From Empedobacter brevis_A (GTDB taxonomy: Bacteria > Bacteroidota > Bacteroidia > Flavobacteriales > Weeksellaceae), in contig NZ_CBCPHV010000006.1 in the NCBI RefSeq assembly GCF_965118635.1, forward strand, positions 190,844 through 254,843: a DNA stretch of 64,000 bases, given 5' to 3'. The position numbers were made by a program, and so were the translations under genes. Under the pieces are notes generated by a model, which saw nothing but the letters and a program-made list of their open reading frames with translations, did not search any database and was not told the origin of the DNA. This document shows, piece after piece, positions 33,550 through 41,899 of this stretch; positions within the stretch are counted from its first letter, which is position 1, and every line of letters begins with the position of its first letter.

Positions 33550-34062
33550 TTATTTTAATTTGAAACTATTGACAATTGATACAAAATCGCTTTTCATGAT
33601 TTCTTTATTCTCATAACCGCAATATTGTAAAATTTGATAAACAAATTCTTTCGTTTCGATAATTGTTTGCAAAAAATAGATATGACCAGATTCTGGTTCA
33701 TTTGTTTCAAATTCGGTGTACGCATAATTAAAACCTTGTTCGTAAGCAACATATGGTTTTTTGATGTAATTGAAACTTTTTTGTGTTGTATATGGCGCGA
33801 TAGAATTTAGTGTATAATCTATCATATCCAAACTAGAATCGGTTAATTTTAATTCATCCTTGTGTTCGAAAATTAAAAAACCATACGAATTTGGTTTTGG
33901 AGTTAGACTTTCAAATTGGATTGTTGCATAATCATTTAAACCAACTGTCCGCTGAAAATTTTCTGGAATTGTTAATGTAAATGATTCTGCTCCATGTATT
34001 TTCTTTTGAGAAAATATAGAGATACAAGCAAAAAAAGTGGCGATGAATAACAATTTTTTCAT
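33550..34062 (-). CDS. Hypothetical secreted protein
   Basis: 170 residues with a signal peptide (MKKLLFIATFFACISIFSQ). The mature part starts KKIHGAESFTLTIPENFQRT and alternates short strands and helices; the overall shape is like small lipid- or PsbP-like beta-sandwich proteins of Bacteroidota, but I see no diagnostic motif. One cysteine near residue 148. Single gene after the MBL-rhodanese gene on the same strand; a terminator separates them. Function unknown. Confidence 0.65.
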   Translation of the reverse strand: MKKLLFIATFFACISIFSQKKIHGAESFTLTIPENFQRTVGLNDYATIQFESLTPKPNSYGFLIFEHKDELKLTDSSLDMIDYTLNSIAPYTTQKSFNYIKKPYVAYEQGFNYAYTEFETNEPESGHIYFLQTIIETKEFVYQILQYCGYENKEIMKSDFVSIVNSFKLK

Positions 34063-34085
34063 TGGATGAATTTAGATGACGAATA

Positions 34086-34113
34086 TAAAAAAAGCCTCGT
34101 TTATCACAAGGCT
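34086..34113 (-). terminator. Terminator of the MBL-rhodanese gene
   Basis: Stem AGCCTCG (34093-34099) with CAAGGCT (34107-34113), one wobble pair, followed on the minus strand by seven T. Confidence 0.75.
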
Positions 34114-34140
34114 ATAACGTTATTATTTAAAATAAATTGT

Positions 34141-35580
34141 TTACTTTGTTGAACAAGAATTATTTCCTGCTTGACAAGGAGAAGTTCCTTCTGCTATTTT
34201 AACACCTTCTACCTCTTTTATCTTACCAAAACCTCCGGCAACGTCAATTAAATTTTCGTAACCACGAGCACGCAAAATAGATGTGAAAATCATAGAGCGA
34301 TAACCTCCAGCACAATGTACAAGATATGTTTCTTCTGGATCTATCAATTTCATAGATTCGTTGATAAAATCTAAAGGAGCAGTAATTGCGCCTTCTACAT
34401 GAGAAGTTTCGTATTCACCTGGTTTACGAACATCTAAAACTTTTAATTCTGTTTCATCTACTAATTCAACAAATTCTTCTGGAGAAATAGAAACAATTTC
34501 ATCAAAATCTTTTTCTGCATCAAGCCAAGCTTGGAAACCATTATTTAAAAATCCGATAACATTGTCGTAGCCAACTCGAGCCAAACGTGTTACTGCTTCT
34601 TCTTCAGCTCCAACTTCTGCAATTAATAGAATTGGTTGTTTGATATCTGTAATTAATGTTCCAACCCAAGGAGCAAAATTTCCTTTAATACCAATATTGA
34701 TAGAATTTGGAATAAATCCTGCAGCAAAAGTTTGAGGATCGCGAACATCTAAAATTAAGGCATTCGTATCTTCGGCAACTTGTATAAACTCGTCAGGAGA
34801 TAATGCTTTATTCGCACGTTCTTTTACAACATCTAAAGATTCTACACCTAATTTATTCATCATAACATTTTCTGGAAAATAGAATGGAGGAGGCATTAAA
34901 CCTGAGGTTAATTCAGTAATAAATTCTTCTTTTGTCATATTAGGATTCAATGCGTAATTTACTTCTTTTTGATTTCCTAATGTATCAAAAGTTTCTTTAC
35001 TCATATTTTTTCCACAAGCAGAACCTGCACCATGTGCGGGATATACAATAACATCGTTTGCTAAAGGTATAATTTTGTTCCGTAAAGAATCAAATAAATA
35101 GCCTGCTAATTTCTCTTGTGTTAAATCAGTATTTAATTTTTGAGCTAAATCTGGGCGACCTACATCACCAATAAATAAAGTATCTCCTGTAAAAATTGCG
35201 TAATCTTTTCCGTTTTCATCTTTCAATAAATACGTTGTGCTTTCCATTGTATGTCCAGGCGTATGCAAAGCAGTGATTGTAATATTTCCTAAAGTGAAAA
35301 CTTCACCATCTGTCGCAATATGTGCTTCGAAATTTGGCTCAGCAGTTGGTCCGTAAACTATTGTAGCTCCAGTTTTTTGCGCTAAATCTACATGTCCAGA
35401 AACAAAATCTGCATGGAAATGCGTTTCGAAAATATATTTGATTTTTGCATGATCTTTAGTTGCTTGATCTATATAAGATTGTGTTTCTCTTAATGGATCA
35501 ATAATTGCAACTTCACCATTGCTTTCTATATAATAAGCACCTTGTGCAAGACATCCGGTGTAAATTTGTTCAATTTTCAT
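34141..35580 (-). CDS. MBL-fold hydrolase with two rhodanese domains (persulfide dioxygenase/sulfurtransferase-like)
   Basis: 479 residues from the ATG at 35580 (MKIEQIYTGCLAQGAYYIES); another ATG lies two codons upstream. A metallo-beta-lactamase domain occupies about 1-250 with THFHADFVSGH near 55 and HTPGHT near 110, the ETHE1/persulfide-dioxygenase type of iron site. Two rhodanese domains follow (about 265-355 and 370-465); the second carries the catalytic-loop cysteine in YLVHCAGGYRSM, while the corresponding loop of the first (LLIAEVGAEEEA) has none and looks inactive. The layout is like CstB/BlhI-type enzymes that oxidise persulfide to sulfite and thiosulfate. A TauE/SafE exporter lies upstream. 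Confidence 0.9.
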   Translation of the reverse strand: MKIEQIYTGCLAQGAYYIESNGEVAIIDPLRETQSYIDQATKDHAKIKYIFETHFHADFVSGHVDLAQKTGATIVYGPTAEPNFEAHIATDGEVFTLGNITITALHTPGHTMESTTYLLKDENGKDYAIFTGDTLFIGDVGRPDLAQKLNTDLTQEKLAGYLFDSLRNKIIPLANDVIVYPAHGAGSACGKNMSKETFDTLGNQKEVNYALNPNMTKEEFITELTSGLMPPPFYFPENVMMNKLGVESLDVVKERANKALSPDEFIQVAEDTNALILDVRDPQTFAAGFIPNSINIGIKGNFAPWVGTLITDIKQPILLIAEVGAEEEAVTRLARVGYDNVIGFLNNGFQAWLDAEKDFDEIVSISPEEFVELVDETELKVLDVRKPGEYETSHVEGAITAPLDFINESMKLIDPEETYLVHCAGGYRSMIFTSILRARGYENLIDVAGGFGKIKEVEGVKIAEGTSPCQAGNNSCSTK

Positions 35581-35697
35581 AAGCATGAATTTAGTTTGTA
35601 AAAATACGAATAATTAAAATTAGAATTTTCCATTGAAGGGCTAATTCTGATACTTTTCATCTATTTAAACTCAAATAAGATTGATAGTTATGGTAAA

Positions 35698-35717
35698 AAC
35701 TATGAATGAAATCATAG
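35698..35717 (-). terminator. Weak terminator after the TPMT-like gene
   Basis: On the minus strand CTATGA and TCATAG pair around a 6-nt loop and five T follow. It may only partly separate the TauE-TPMT pair from the MBL-rhodanese gene. Confidence 0.4.
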
Positions 35718-35718
35718 C

Positions 35719-36306
35719 TTATTTTTTAATCTTTTTTAAATTAATAAACAATTCAGATCCTGCTCTTGGTGGGATAGAATTATAACAATTTTCCATTACT
35801 TTGAAATCAAAATAATCATTAAAATAAGTTTGATATTCAGCTTTGTGACCGCCATATGGTGGAGCATTATTTTCAAAATGTCTGTCAAATAATACACCAA
35901 CAAGTTTCCCTTTCTCGGCTAATAATTCATTTACTTTGATGCTATATTTTTGACGCAATTCAGGATTTAGTGCACAAAAGAATGTTTGTTCTAAAATCAA
36001 ATCAAATTCTCCTTCTAACGTAAAAAAATCTTGATGGAGAACTTTTATATGTTGATTGTCTTTAAATTTTTCTTTGATTGTTTTTACAACAACTTCAGAA
36101 ATATCAATCAAGGTAATATTTGTAAAACCATGTTCTAATAGATAATCGGCTTCGTAAGCATTTCCGCAACCAGGAATCAAAATTCGAATGTTTTTGTTCT
36201 CTAATTGATCAATATATGTTTTCAGTGGAGTGGAAGGAGCTTTGAGATCCCACCCTGTTTCATTATTCTTGTATTTAGAATTCCAAAAATTTTCGTCTAG
36301 TTCCAT
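35719..36306 (-). CDS. TPMT-family SAM-dependent thiol methyltransferase
   Basis: 195 residues with the thiopurine-S-methyltransferase pattern: an N-terminal FWNSKYKNNETGWDLKAPST segment, the SAM motif RILIPGCGNAYEADYLLEHG, TLIDISEVVV (motif II), FFTLEGEFDLILEQTFFCAL and PPYGGHKAEYQTYF near residue 155. Bacterial members methylate thiols, selenium or tellurium compounds, or sulfide. The gene starts 10 bases after the TauE/SafE gene, in the same operon. With an MBL-rhodanese protein next, a role in sulfide or thiol detoxification is inferred. Confidence 0.85.
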   Translation of the reverse strand: MELDENFWNSKYKNNETGWDLKAPSTPLKTYIDQLENKNIRILIPGCGNAYEADYLLEHGFTNITLIDISEVVVKTIKEKFKDNQHIKVLHQDFFTLEGEFDLILEQTFFCALNPELRQKYSIKVNELLAEKGKLVGVLFDRHFENNAPPYGGHKAEYQTYFNDYFDFKVMENCYNSIPPRAGSELFINLKKIKK

Positions 36307-36316
36307 CTTACATTAA

Positions 36317-37120
36317 TTATTGAATTATAAACTCTTCTATGAACATAAATATTGCCATCAGGATAATGAATATTGCAAATGTTCGTTTTAGAAACTGAAC
36401 AGGCAAAAACTTATTAATATAGGTTCCGACAAGAATTCCGACCATTGAAATTCCAATAAAAACACTTAGAAAACTCCAATCTATTTTAATATGAAGAGCA
36501 TCTCCAATAAAAAATCCGACTAGTGAATTAATCGCAATAATAACTAATGAAGTTGCCGAAGCTTTTTTCATTTCTAATTTGGCAACCATCATAAGTGCTG
36601 GAACAATTAAAAAACCGCCACCTGCACCAACCATTCCTGTTAATCCTCCGATTAAGAAACCTTGAATGAATAAGACTGGATTAAGCTTTTCATTTTTCTG
36701 AACGATTTCTACTTCTTTCTTACCTTTTAACATAGAAATTGCAGCGAAAACCATAAGTATTGCAAACAATCCGAACATTGCCATTCGACGAGTTACTATA
36801 AAATCGCCTATAGCAAATAGATCACTTGGTAATGCAGGAATTAGAAAAGCACGTACTAATGTAATTCCAATAACGGCAGGAAAACCAAATTGCGAAACAA
36901 TTTTCCAATCAACCATATTTTGAGTTGCTTGTTTTATTCCTCCAATTAACCCTGTAGATCCTACAATGCACAATGAATAAGCTGTTGCAATTTTTTCGTC
37001 GAAATGAAAAATATATGCCAAGATAGGAACAGCTAATATAGAACCTCCACCACCAAGAACTCCCATAATAAGTCCGATGAAAAAAGCGCCTACAAAACCA
37101 AAAAACTCTATAAAATCCAT
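36317..37120 (-). CDS. TauE/SafE family sulfite/organosulfonate exporter
   Basis: 267 residues, eight predicted transmembrane helices. The N-terminal GFVGAFFIGLIMGVLGGGGS motif and its internal counterpart GFLIGGLTGMVGAGGGFLIV near residue 155 are the glycine-rich repeats of this inner-membrane permease family. Members move sulfite, sulfoacetate or related anions outward. It heads the operon with the TPMT-like gene and precedes the MBL-rhodanese gene, whose product would make sulfite, which supports sulfite export. A perfect -7 promoter element lies 20 bases upstream. Confidence 0.9.
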   Translation of the reverse strand: MDFIEFFGFVGAFFIGLIMGVLGGGGSILAVPILAYIFHFDEKIATAYSLCIVGSTGLIGGIKQATQNMVDWKIVSQFGFPAVIGITLVRAFLIPALPSDLFAIGDFIVTRRMAMFGLFAILMVFAAISMLKGKKEVEIVQKNEKLNPVLFIQGFLIGGLTGMVGAGGGFLIVPALMMVAKLEMKKASATSLVIIAINSLVGFFIGDALHIKIDWSFLSVFIGISMVGILVGTYINKFLPVQFLKRTFAIFIILMAIFMFIEEFIIQ

Positions 37121-37139
37121 TTTTTTCTCTCGATTTTTA

Positions 37140-37147
37140 CAAATCTA
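37140..37147 (-). promoter_or_regulatory. -7 promoter element of the sulfur module
   Basis: The minus strand reads TAGATTTG, exact TAnnTTTG match, 19 bases upstream of the ATG at 37120. Confidence 0.6.
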
Positions 37148-37268
37148 TATTAAATAGAATAACATTTCTATAGAAAATATTATGAAATATTGTTGTAAAT
37201 TAATACAAATGCCTACTAAACCAATAGACGTGTTATTATTTCATTTTTTTATTTATTCTGCAAATTTG

Positions 37269-37294
37269 TTGTAACTTTTTTATAAAATATGCTA
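37269..37294 (+). promoter_or_regulatory. TTGTAAC promoter-like block upstream of the M16 pair
   Basis: TTGTAACTTTTTTATAAAAT (37269-37288) is followed by ATG and CTACT. The same 20 bases occur at 47721-47740 ahead of an unrelated lipoprotein gene. The arrangement GTAAC - 16 nt - CTACT looks like an alternative (ECF-type) sigma promoter rather than the TTG/TAnnTTTG type. The start codon at 37336 is about 42 bases downstream. Confidence 0.4.
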
Positions 37295-37335
37295 CTAATG
37301 TTACATAAGCACAATAAAAGATAAAAAACTACTAA

Positions 37336-38658
37336 ATGAAGAAAATTTTTATGTCTATCTTATTTGCTGGATCAGCGTTATTTGGTCAGCAAATAAAATT
37401 TGATGAGTATACTCTACCAAACGGATTGCATGTTATCCTTCATCAAGATAATTCTGCACCAGTTGTAACAACAGGTGTTATGTATCACGTAGGTTCGAAA
37501 GACGAACAAGTAGGGAAAACAGGTTTTGCACATTTCTTTGAGCATTTATTGTTCGAAGGAACAGAAAATATCAAACGAGGAGAATGGTTCAAGATTGTAT
37601 CTTCTAATGGAGGTTCTAACAATGCAAATACCACAACTGATAGAACGTACTATTACGAAACTTTTCCATCAAATAATTTAGAATTGGGATTATGGATGGA
37701 ATCAGATCGTTTACGTCAACCGATTATTAATCAAATTGGAGTTGATACACAGAAAGAAGTTGTAAAAGAAGAAAAACGTTCTCGTTTGGATAATCAACCT
37801 TATGGTAAATTTTCTTATGGTGAAGCAGTTAATCCGCATGTTTTCAAGAAAAGTGGTTATCGTTGGAGTGTAATTGGTTCTTTCGAAGATTTGAGTAATG
37901 CAAAATTAGACGATTTTAAACATTTTAGTCAAACTTATTATGTTCCGAATAATGCAGTATTAGTTGTTGCAGGAGATTTTAAAAAGGAAGAAGCAAAGAA
38001 ATTAATTGAGAAATATTTTGGAGTAATTCCAAGAGGAAAAGATGTTGTAAAAACAGTGATTAAAGAAGATCCTATTACTTCTGAAGTTCGTGCAACAGAA
38101 TACGATGCAAATATTCAAATTCCATTATTGGCCATTAATTATCGTACTCCAGATAATAAGTCGAAAGATGCTTATGCATTAGAAATGTTATCAAGTTATT
38201 TAACAGGAGGGAAATCGTCAATTTTATATAAAAAATATGTTGATGAGAAGAAAGAAGCATTACAAATTTTTGCTTTCAATCGTCAAATGGAAGATTACGG
38301 AATTTACTCAATCGGAATTTTGCCACAAGGAGATGTTTCTTTTGATAAATTAGAAAATGAGTTACAACAAGATATAGAAAAGGTACAAACAGATTTAATT
38401 TCAGAGGAAGATTACCAAAAAATCTTAAATGGAATTGAAAATAGTTTTGTAGCTTCAAAATCAGGCGTTCAGAATATAGCACATGCTTTAGCAGATGCTT
38501 ATATGTTGGGAGGAGATACGAACAAAATCAACGAAGAATTGAAAATCTATCAATCGGTATCGAGAGAAGATATTAGAAACGTTGCCAAAAAGTATTTAAA
38601 CAAAAACCAACGTGTAATTATTCACTATTTACCAGAATCTAAAAAAGCTGCAAAATAA
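37336..38658 (+). CDS. M16 family zinc peptidase, active subunit
   Basis: 440 residues with a signal peptide (about 1-18). The inverted zinc motif HFFEHLLFEG (HxxEH, near residue 70) and the downstream glutamate region (EVVKEEKRSRLDN, near 143) are intact, so it is catalytically competent. Two M16 half-domains are present (about 25-225 and 230-430). It is followed after 14 bases by a second M16 protein without the zinc motif; active/inactive M16 pairs work together as heterodimeric periplasmic peptidases. Confidence 0.93.
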   Translation: MKKIFMSILFAGSALFGQQIKFDEYTLPNGLHVILHQDNSAPVVTTGVMYHVGSKDEQVGKTGFAHFFEHLLFEGTENIKRGEWFKIVSSNGGSNNANTTTDRTYYYETFPSNNLELGLWMESDRLRQPIINQIGVDTQKEVVKEEKRSRLDNQPYGKFSYGEAVNPHVFKKSGYRWSVIGSFEDLSNAKLDDFKHFSQTYYVPNNAVLVVAGDFKKEEAKKLIEKYFGVIPRGKDVVKTVIKEDPITSEVRATEYDANIQIPLLAINYRTPDNKSKDAYALEMLSSYLTGGKSSILYKKYVDEKKEALQIFAFNRQMEDYGIYSIGILPQGDVSFDKLENELQQDIEKVQTDLISEEDYQKILNGIENSFVASKSGVQNIAHALADAYMLGGDTNKINEELKIYQSVSREDIRNVAKKYLNKNQRVIIHYLPESKKAAK

Positions 38659-38672
38659 AAAACGACTGAATT

Positions 38673-40715
38673 ATGAAAACAAAGATATTATCTCTTGCGA
38701 TTGCTTTTATGGCAGTTAGCTTAAATGCTCAAGTTAAAATTCCTATGCCAAAACCAGGTCCAGCACCAACGGTTAATTTAGGAAAACCAAACGAATTCAA
38801 ACTAAAAAATGGCTTAACAGTTATCGTAGTCGAAAATCACAAATTACCTCGTGTTTCTGCAACTTTAACAATAGATAATCCTCCATTCGCTTTAGGTGCA
38901 AAAAAAGGTGCTGAATCTTTATTAAGCGAAATGTTAGGAACTGGAACAACAACGAAATCGAAAGACGAATTCAATAAAAGAGTTGAGTTTTTAGGAGCTC
39001 GTGTTAACTTTTGGGAAGAAGGCGCTTCAGCAAGTTCTTTAACTAAATACTTCAAGGAAATATTTGGTTATATGGCAGATGGCGCTATAAATCCTAATTT
39101 TACAGAAAAAGAATTCGCTGATGTAAAAAAACGTTACATCGAAGGTTTGAAAGCCAATGAAAAATCTGTAGAAAGTGCAGCATCTCGTGTTTCTAATATT
39201 TTGGTTTATGGAAAAGATAATCCTTTCTCAGAATTTGATACACCAGAACAAATCGAGAAAATCACATTACAAGATGTGAAAGATTATTATACAACGTATT
39301 ACAAACCAAATAATGCTTATTTAATTGTCGTTGGAGATATTTCGACAAAAGAAGTAAAAGCATTGGCTGAAAAGAACTTCAATTCTTGGCAAACAGGAAA
39401 ACTAAATATTCCAGCTTTTCCAAAAGTAGAAGAAGTAACAAAAACAGAACTAAATGCGATTAACATGTCGAATGCAGTTCAATCTGTTGTGTCTGTTTCT
39501 TATCCAGTTCATTTAACAAAAAAAGATCCTGATTATTATGCAGCTTTAATTGCGTCTTCTATTTTAGGAGGAGATTTCAATTCTAAATTAAATATGAATC
39601 TTCGCGAAGCTCATGGTTGGACATATGGTGCTCGTGGAGGAGTTTCTGATTCGCGTTACATCGGTCGTTTCAGTACAAATGCTACAGTTCGTAACGAAGT
39701 GACAGATTCTGCTATCGTAGAAACGATGAAAGAAATAAAAGGAATGACGCTAAATAAAATCGACCAAAAAATGTTGGATGATGTTAAAGCAAAATTCTTA
39801 GGAAACTTTATTTTGACATTAGAAAGCCCTTCAACAGTTGCGAGTCAGGCTTTAACGAAAAAAACAAATCAATTATCGGATAATTTTTATGCTGATTATA
39901 TCAAGAATATAAATGCAGTAACAGTTGATGATGTATTACGAGTTTCTAAAAAATATTTCCGTCCAGATCAAGCAAAAATTAATGTAACAGGAAAATTAGA
40001 ACAAATAGCTCCCGCTTTAGAAAAGTTAGGTTATCCTGTTAATTATTACGATTCTTATGGTAATAAAATAGACAAACCAATTTCTGAAGCAAAAGCGACA
40101 AACATGACTGTTGCTCAAATTACCGATAATTATTTCAAAGCGATTGGAGGTGCTGATAAAGTGAAAGCTGTGAAATCAATTGTTCAAAAAGGAAAAATTG
40201 AAACAATGGGAATGTCAGGAGCTTATACAAAAAAAGATGCATCGCCAAATAAATCTGTTACAATCATGAATATCGGTGGAATGAATATTATTCAATCTTT
40301 TGACGGTGAAAAAGGTTTTTACAACTTAGGACAGAAAATCGATTTACCAGAAGAAATGACTGCGCCTTTAAAGAAAACGAATTCACTTTTTGCACCATTA
40401 TCAGAAGGATATAAAACGGCAAAAGTAGAAGGAATAGTTTCTGAAAACGGAGTTGATTATTATAAAGTTGTTGCAGCAGATATTTCTCGTACAGATTTTT
40501 ATGATGTGAAAACAGGATTGTTAAATAAATCTGAGCAAAAGATGAAAACTCCTCAAGGAGAAGTTGTCGCTACAACGACTAACAAAGTTTATAAAACATT
40601 TGATGGTATTTTAATGGCAGCAGAAATTTTGACAGAAGCTGGACCTCAAACAGCTAAAATAACAATTGATTCAGTAGAAGTAAACAAAAATGTAACTGAT
40701 GCTGATTTTAAATAG
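38673..40715 (+). CDS. M16 family peptidase homologue, inactive subunit with extra C-terminal domain
   Basis: 680 residues with a signal peptide (about 1-20). Residues 35-455 form two M16 half-domains, but the position of HxxEH reads KKGAESLLSEML, so no zinc site is present. Conserved substrate-binding features remain in the second half (GWTYGARGGVSDSRYIGRFS, near residue 315). From about 470 to the end there is an additional domain (TDNYFKAIGGADKVKAVKSI and onward) like the outer-membrane-lipoprotein-sorting-type fold often attached to Bacteroidota M16 proteins. Co-transcribed with the active M16 subunit; terminator downstream. Confidence 0.92.
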   Translation: MKTKILSLAIAFMAVSLNAQVKIPMPKPGPAPTVNLGKPNEFKLKNGLTVIVVENHKLPRVSATLTIDNPPFALGAKKGAESLLSEMLGTGTTTKSKDEFNKRVEFLGARVNFWEEGASASSLTKYFKEIFGYMADGAINPNFTEKEFADVKKRYIEGLKANEKSVESAASRVSNILVYGKDNPFSEFDTPEQIEKITLQDVKDYYTTYYKPNNAYLIVVGDISTKEVKALAEKNFNSWQTGKLNIPAFPKVEEVTKTELNAINMSNAVQSVVSVSYPVHLTKKDPDYYAALIASSILGGDFNSKLNMNLREAHGWTYGARGGVSDSRYIGRFSTNATVRNEVTDSAIVETMKEIKGMTLNKIDQKMLDDVKAKFLGNFILTLESPSTVASQALTKKTNQLSDNFYADYIKNINAVTVDDVLRVSKKYFRPDQAKINVTGKLEQIAPALEKLGYPVNYYDSYGNKIDKPISEAKATNMTVAQITDNYFKAIGGADKVKAVKSIVQKGKIETMGMSGAYTKKDASPNKSVTIMNIGGMNIIQSFDGEKGFYNLGQKIDLPEEMTAPLKKTNSLFAPLSEGYKTAKVEGIVSENGVDYYKVVAADISRTDFYDVKTGLLNKSEQKMKTPQGEVVATTTNKVYKTFDGILMAAEILTEAGPQTAKITIDSVEVNKNVTDADFK

Positions 40716-40743
40716 AAACAATTCTTTTTAAATATTTTTTAAG

Positions 40744-40775
40744 AAAAGGCAACTCTGTAATGGAGTTGCTTTTTT
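40744..40775 (+). terminator. Terminator of the M16 operon
   Basis: Stem GCAACTC (40749-40755) with GAGTTGC (40763-40769), A-rich before and T-run after. Confidence 0.8.
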
Positions 40776-40779
40776 AGTT

Positions 40780-41190
40780 CTATAAATATCTTTCACTTTC
40801 TTCAATTTCAAGATCATTTATGCTTGCAAATCGTTTTGTCATTAGACCATTTTCATCAAACTCCCAATTTTCGTTCCCATAAGCACGAAACCATTTCCCA
40901 TTTTTATCTTGAAATTCATATTCAAAACGAACAGAAATTCTATTTTCATAATGTGCCCAATATGTTTTTTTTAGTTTATAATTTAGTTCTTTTTTCCATT
41001 TTTTTGTCAAAAAAGCTATAATTTCTTCTCGACCATTTATAAATAAATTTCGATTTCGCCACTCACTATTCAATGAATATGCTAAGGCTATTTTTTCGGG
41101 ATCTTTAGAATTCCATGCTTCTTCTGCTATTTGTATTTTTTGATGTGCAGTTTCCAATGTGAATGGTGGAAGAGGCAGTTTTTGTTCCAT
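40780..41190 (-). CDS. DUF1348 / NTF2-like protein
   Basis: 136 residues, cytosolic. The family pattern is clear: PPFTLETAHQKIQIAEEAWN, SEWRNRNLFINGREEIIAFL, KKTYWAHYENRISVRFEYEF and GKWFRAYGNENWEFDENGLM, ending in ASINDLEI. These SnoaL/NTF2-fold proteins are of unknown substrate and often lie beside TetR regulators, as here: it starts 5 bases after the TetR gene on the same strand, so the two form an operon under the TetR operator. Confidence 0.92.
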   Translation of the reverse strand: MEQKLPLPPFTLETAHQKIQIAEEAWNSKDPEKIALAYSLNSEWRNRNLFINGREEIIAFLTKKWKKELNYKLKKTYWAHYENRISVRFEYEFQDKNGKWFRAYGNENWEFDENGLMTKRFASINDLEIEESERYL

Positions 41191-41195
41191 ATTAA

Positions 41196-41720
41196 TTAGA
41201 TTAGATTATTTATAATTTGTTTTGATTGATTTACAATCTCATTTGATTTGAATAATTGACTTTCTATAGTTGAACTTTCGAATAAAAGATATACATGGGT
41301 TGCTATAAGTTTATCTTTTATTAAATCTGAAAAAAAAATTCTTAGATCATTTTTATGATCTTGAATTACTTTTAAAATTGCTTCTTGTTCTTTCGATATT
41401 TCAGATAAAATATTCAGAAAACTACATCCCCTATAATTTTCTTTTTCATTCATATAAATAATAAAATCAAAAGCAGCTAGAATTTTTTGTTTTGAATTAT
41501 CTTGTTTTAAAATAAAATTTGATAATTCACTAAACCAAAAATCATGACGATTATTTAAAAATTCAATACATAGATTATCTTTTGATTTAAAATGCTGATA
41601 AAAACTAGCTTTCGCAACTTTTGCTTCACTTATAATTTGATTGATACCTGTACTATTATATCCTTGTTGGTGGAATAATTCTGAAGTAGTTTTCAATATT
41701 CTTTCTTTCGGAGAGCTCAT
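41196..41720 (-). CDS. TetR/AcrR family regulator
   Basis: 174 residues. The N-terminal helix-turn-helix is standard (ERILKTTSELFHQQGYNSTG, INQIISEAKVAKASFYQHFK, SKDNLCIEFL). The C-terminal ligand domain is variable. It is the first gene of a two-gene operon with the DUF1348 protein. A quasi-palindrome centred on ACCGGT lies 44-57 bases upstream of its start and covers the predicted -33 element, so autorepression relieved by an unknown ligand is likely. Confidence 0.92.
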   Translation of the reverse strand: MSSPKERILKTTSELFHQQGYNSTGINQIISEAKVAKASFYQHFKSKDNLCIEFLNNRHDFWFSELSNFILKQDNSKQKILAAFDFIIYMNEKENYRGCSFLNILSEISKEQEAILKVIQDHKNDLRIFFSDLIKDKLIATHVYLLFESSTIESQLFKSNEIVNQSKQIINNLI

Positions 41721-41736
41721 TATTCTTTTTGTTTAA

Positions 41737-41744
41737 CAAATCTA
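41737..41744 (-). promoter_or_regulatory. -7 promoter element of the TetR/DUF1348 operon
   Basis: The minus strand reads TAGATTTG (exact match). Twenty bases further upstream the minus strand has TTTG (-33), which falls inside the operator at 41764-41777. Confidence 0.7.
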
Positions 41745-41763
41745 TGCAATTAAAATTAAATAG

Positions 41764-41777
41764 ACAAACCGGTCTGT
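41764..41777. promoter_or_regulatory. Candidate TetR operator
   Basis: ACAAACCGGTCTGT differs from a perfect palindrome at only one symmetric pair of positions and is centred on ACCGGT, a core common in TetR operators. It overlaps the -33 element of the tetR promoter. Confidence 0.65.
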
Positions 41778-41852
41778 ATTATTTTATGTTAATTATTAAA
41801 TATAAACACAATGTTTATTAATTTAATCGAACAATTGGAAATAAATAGAATC

Positions 41853-41884
41853 AAAAAAGCTCCAAACAATGTTTGGAGCTTTTC
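41853..41884. terminator. Terminator of ccsBA, possibly bidirectional
   Basis: Stem AAAAGCTCCAAAC (41855-41867) with GTTTGGAGCTTTT (41871-41883); A-run on the left gives T-run on the minus strand. Confidence 0.85.
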
Positions 41885-41899
41885 TATATTTAAATTTTA

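Noticed and set aside
41764..41777. Operator as restriction or phage attachment palindrome
   Set aside because: The position on the -33 element of a tetR promoter gives a simpler explanation.
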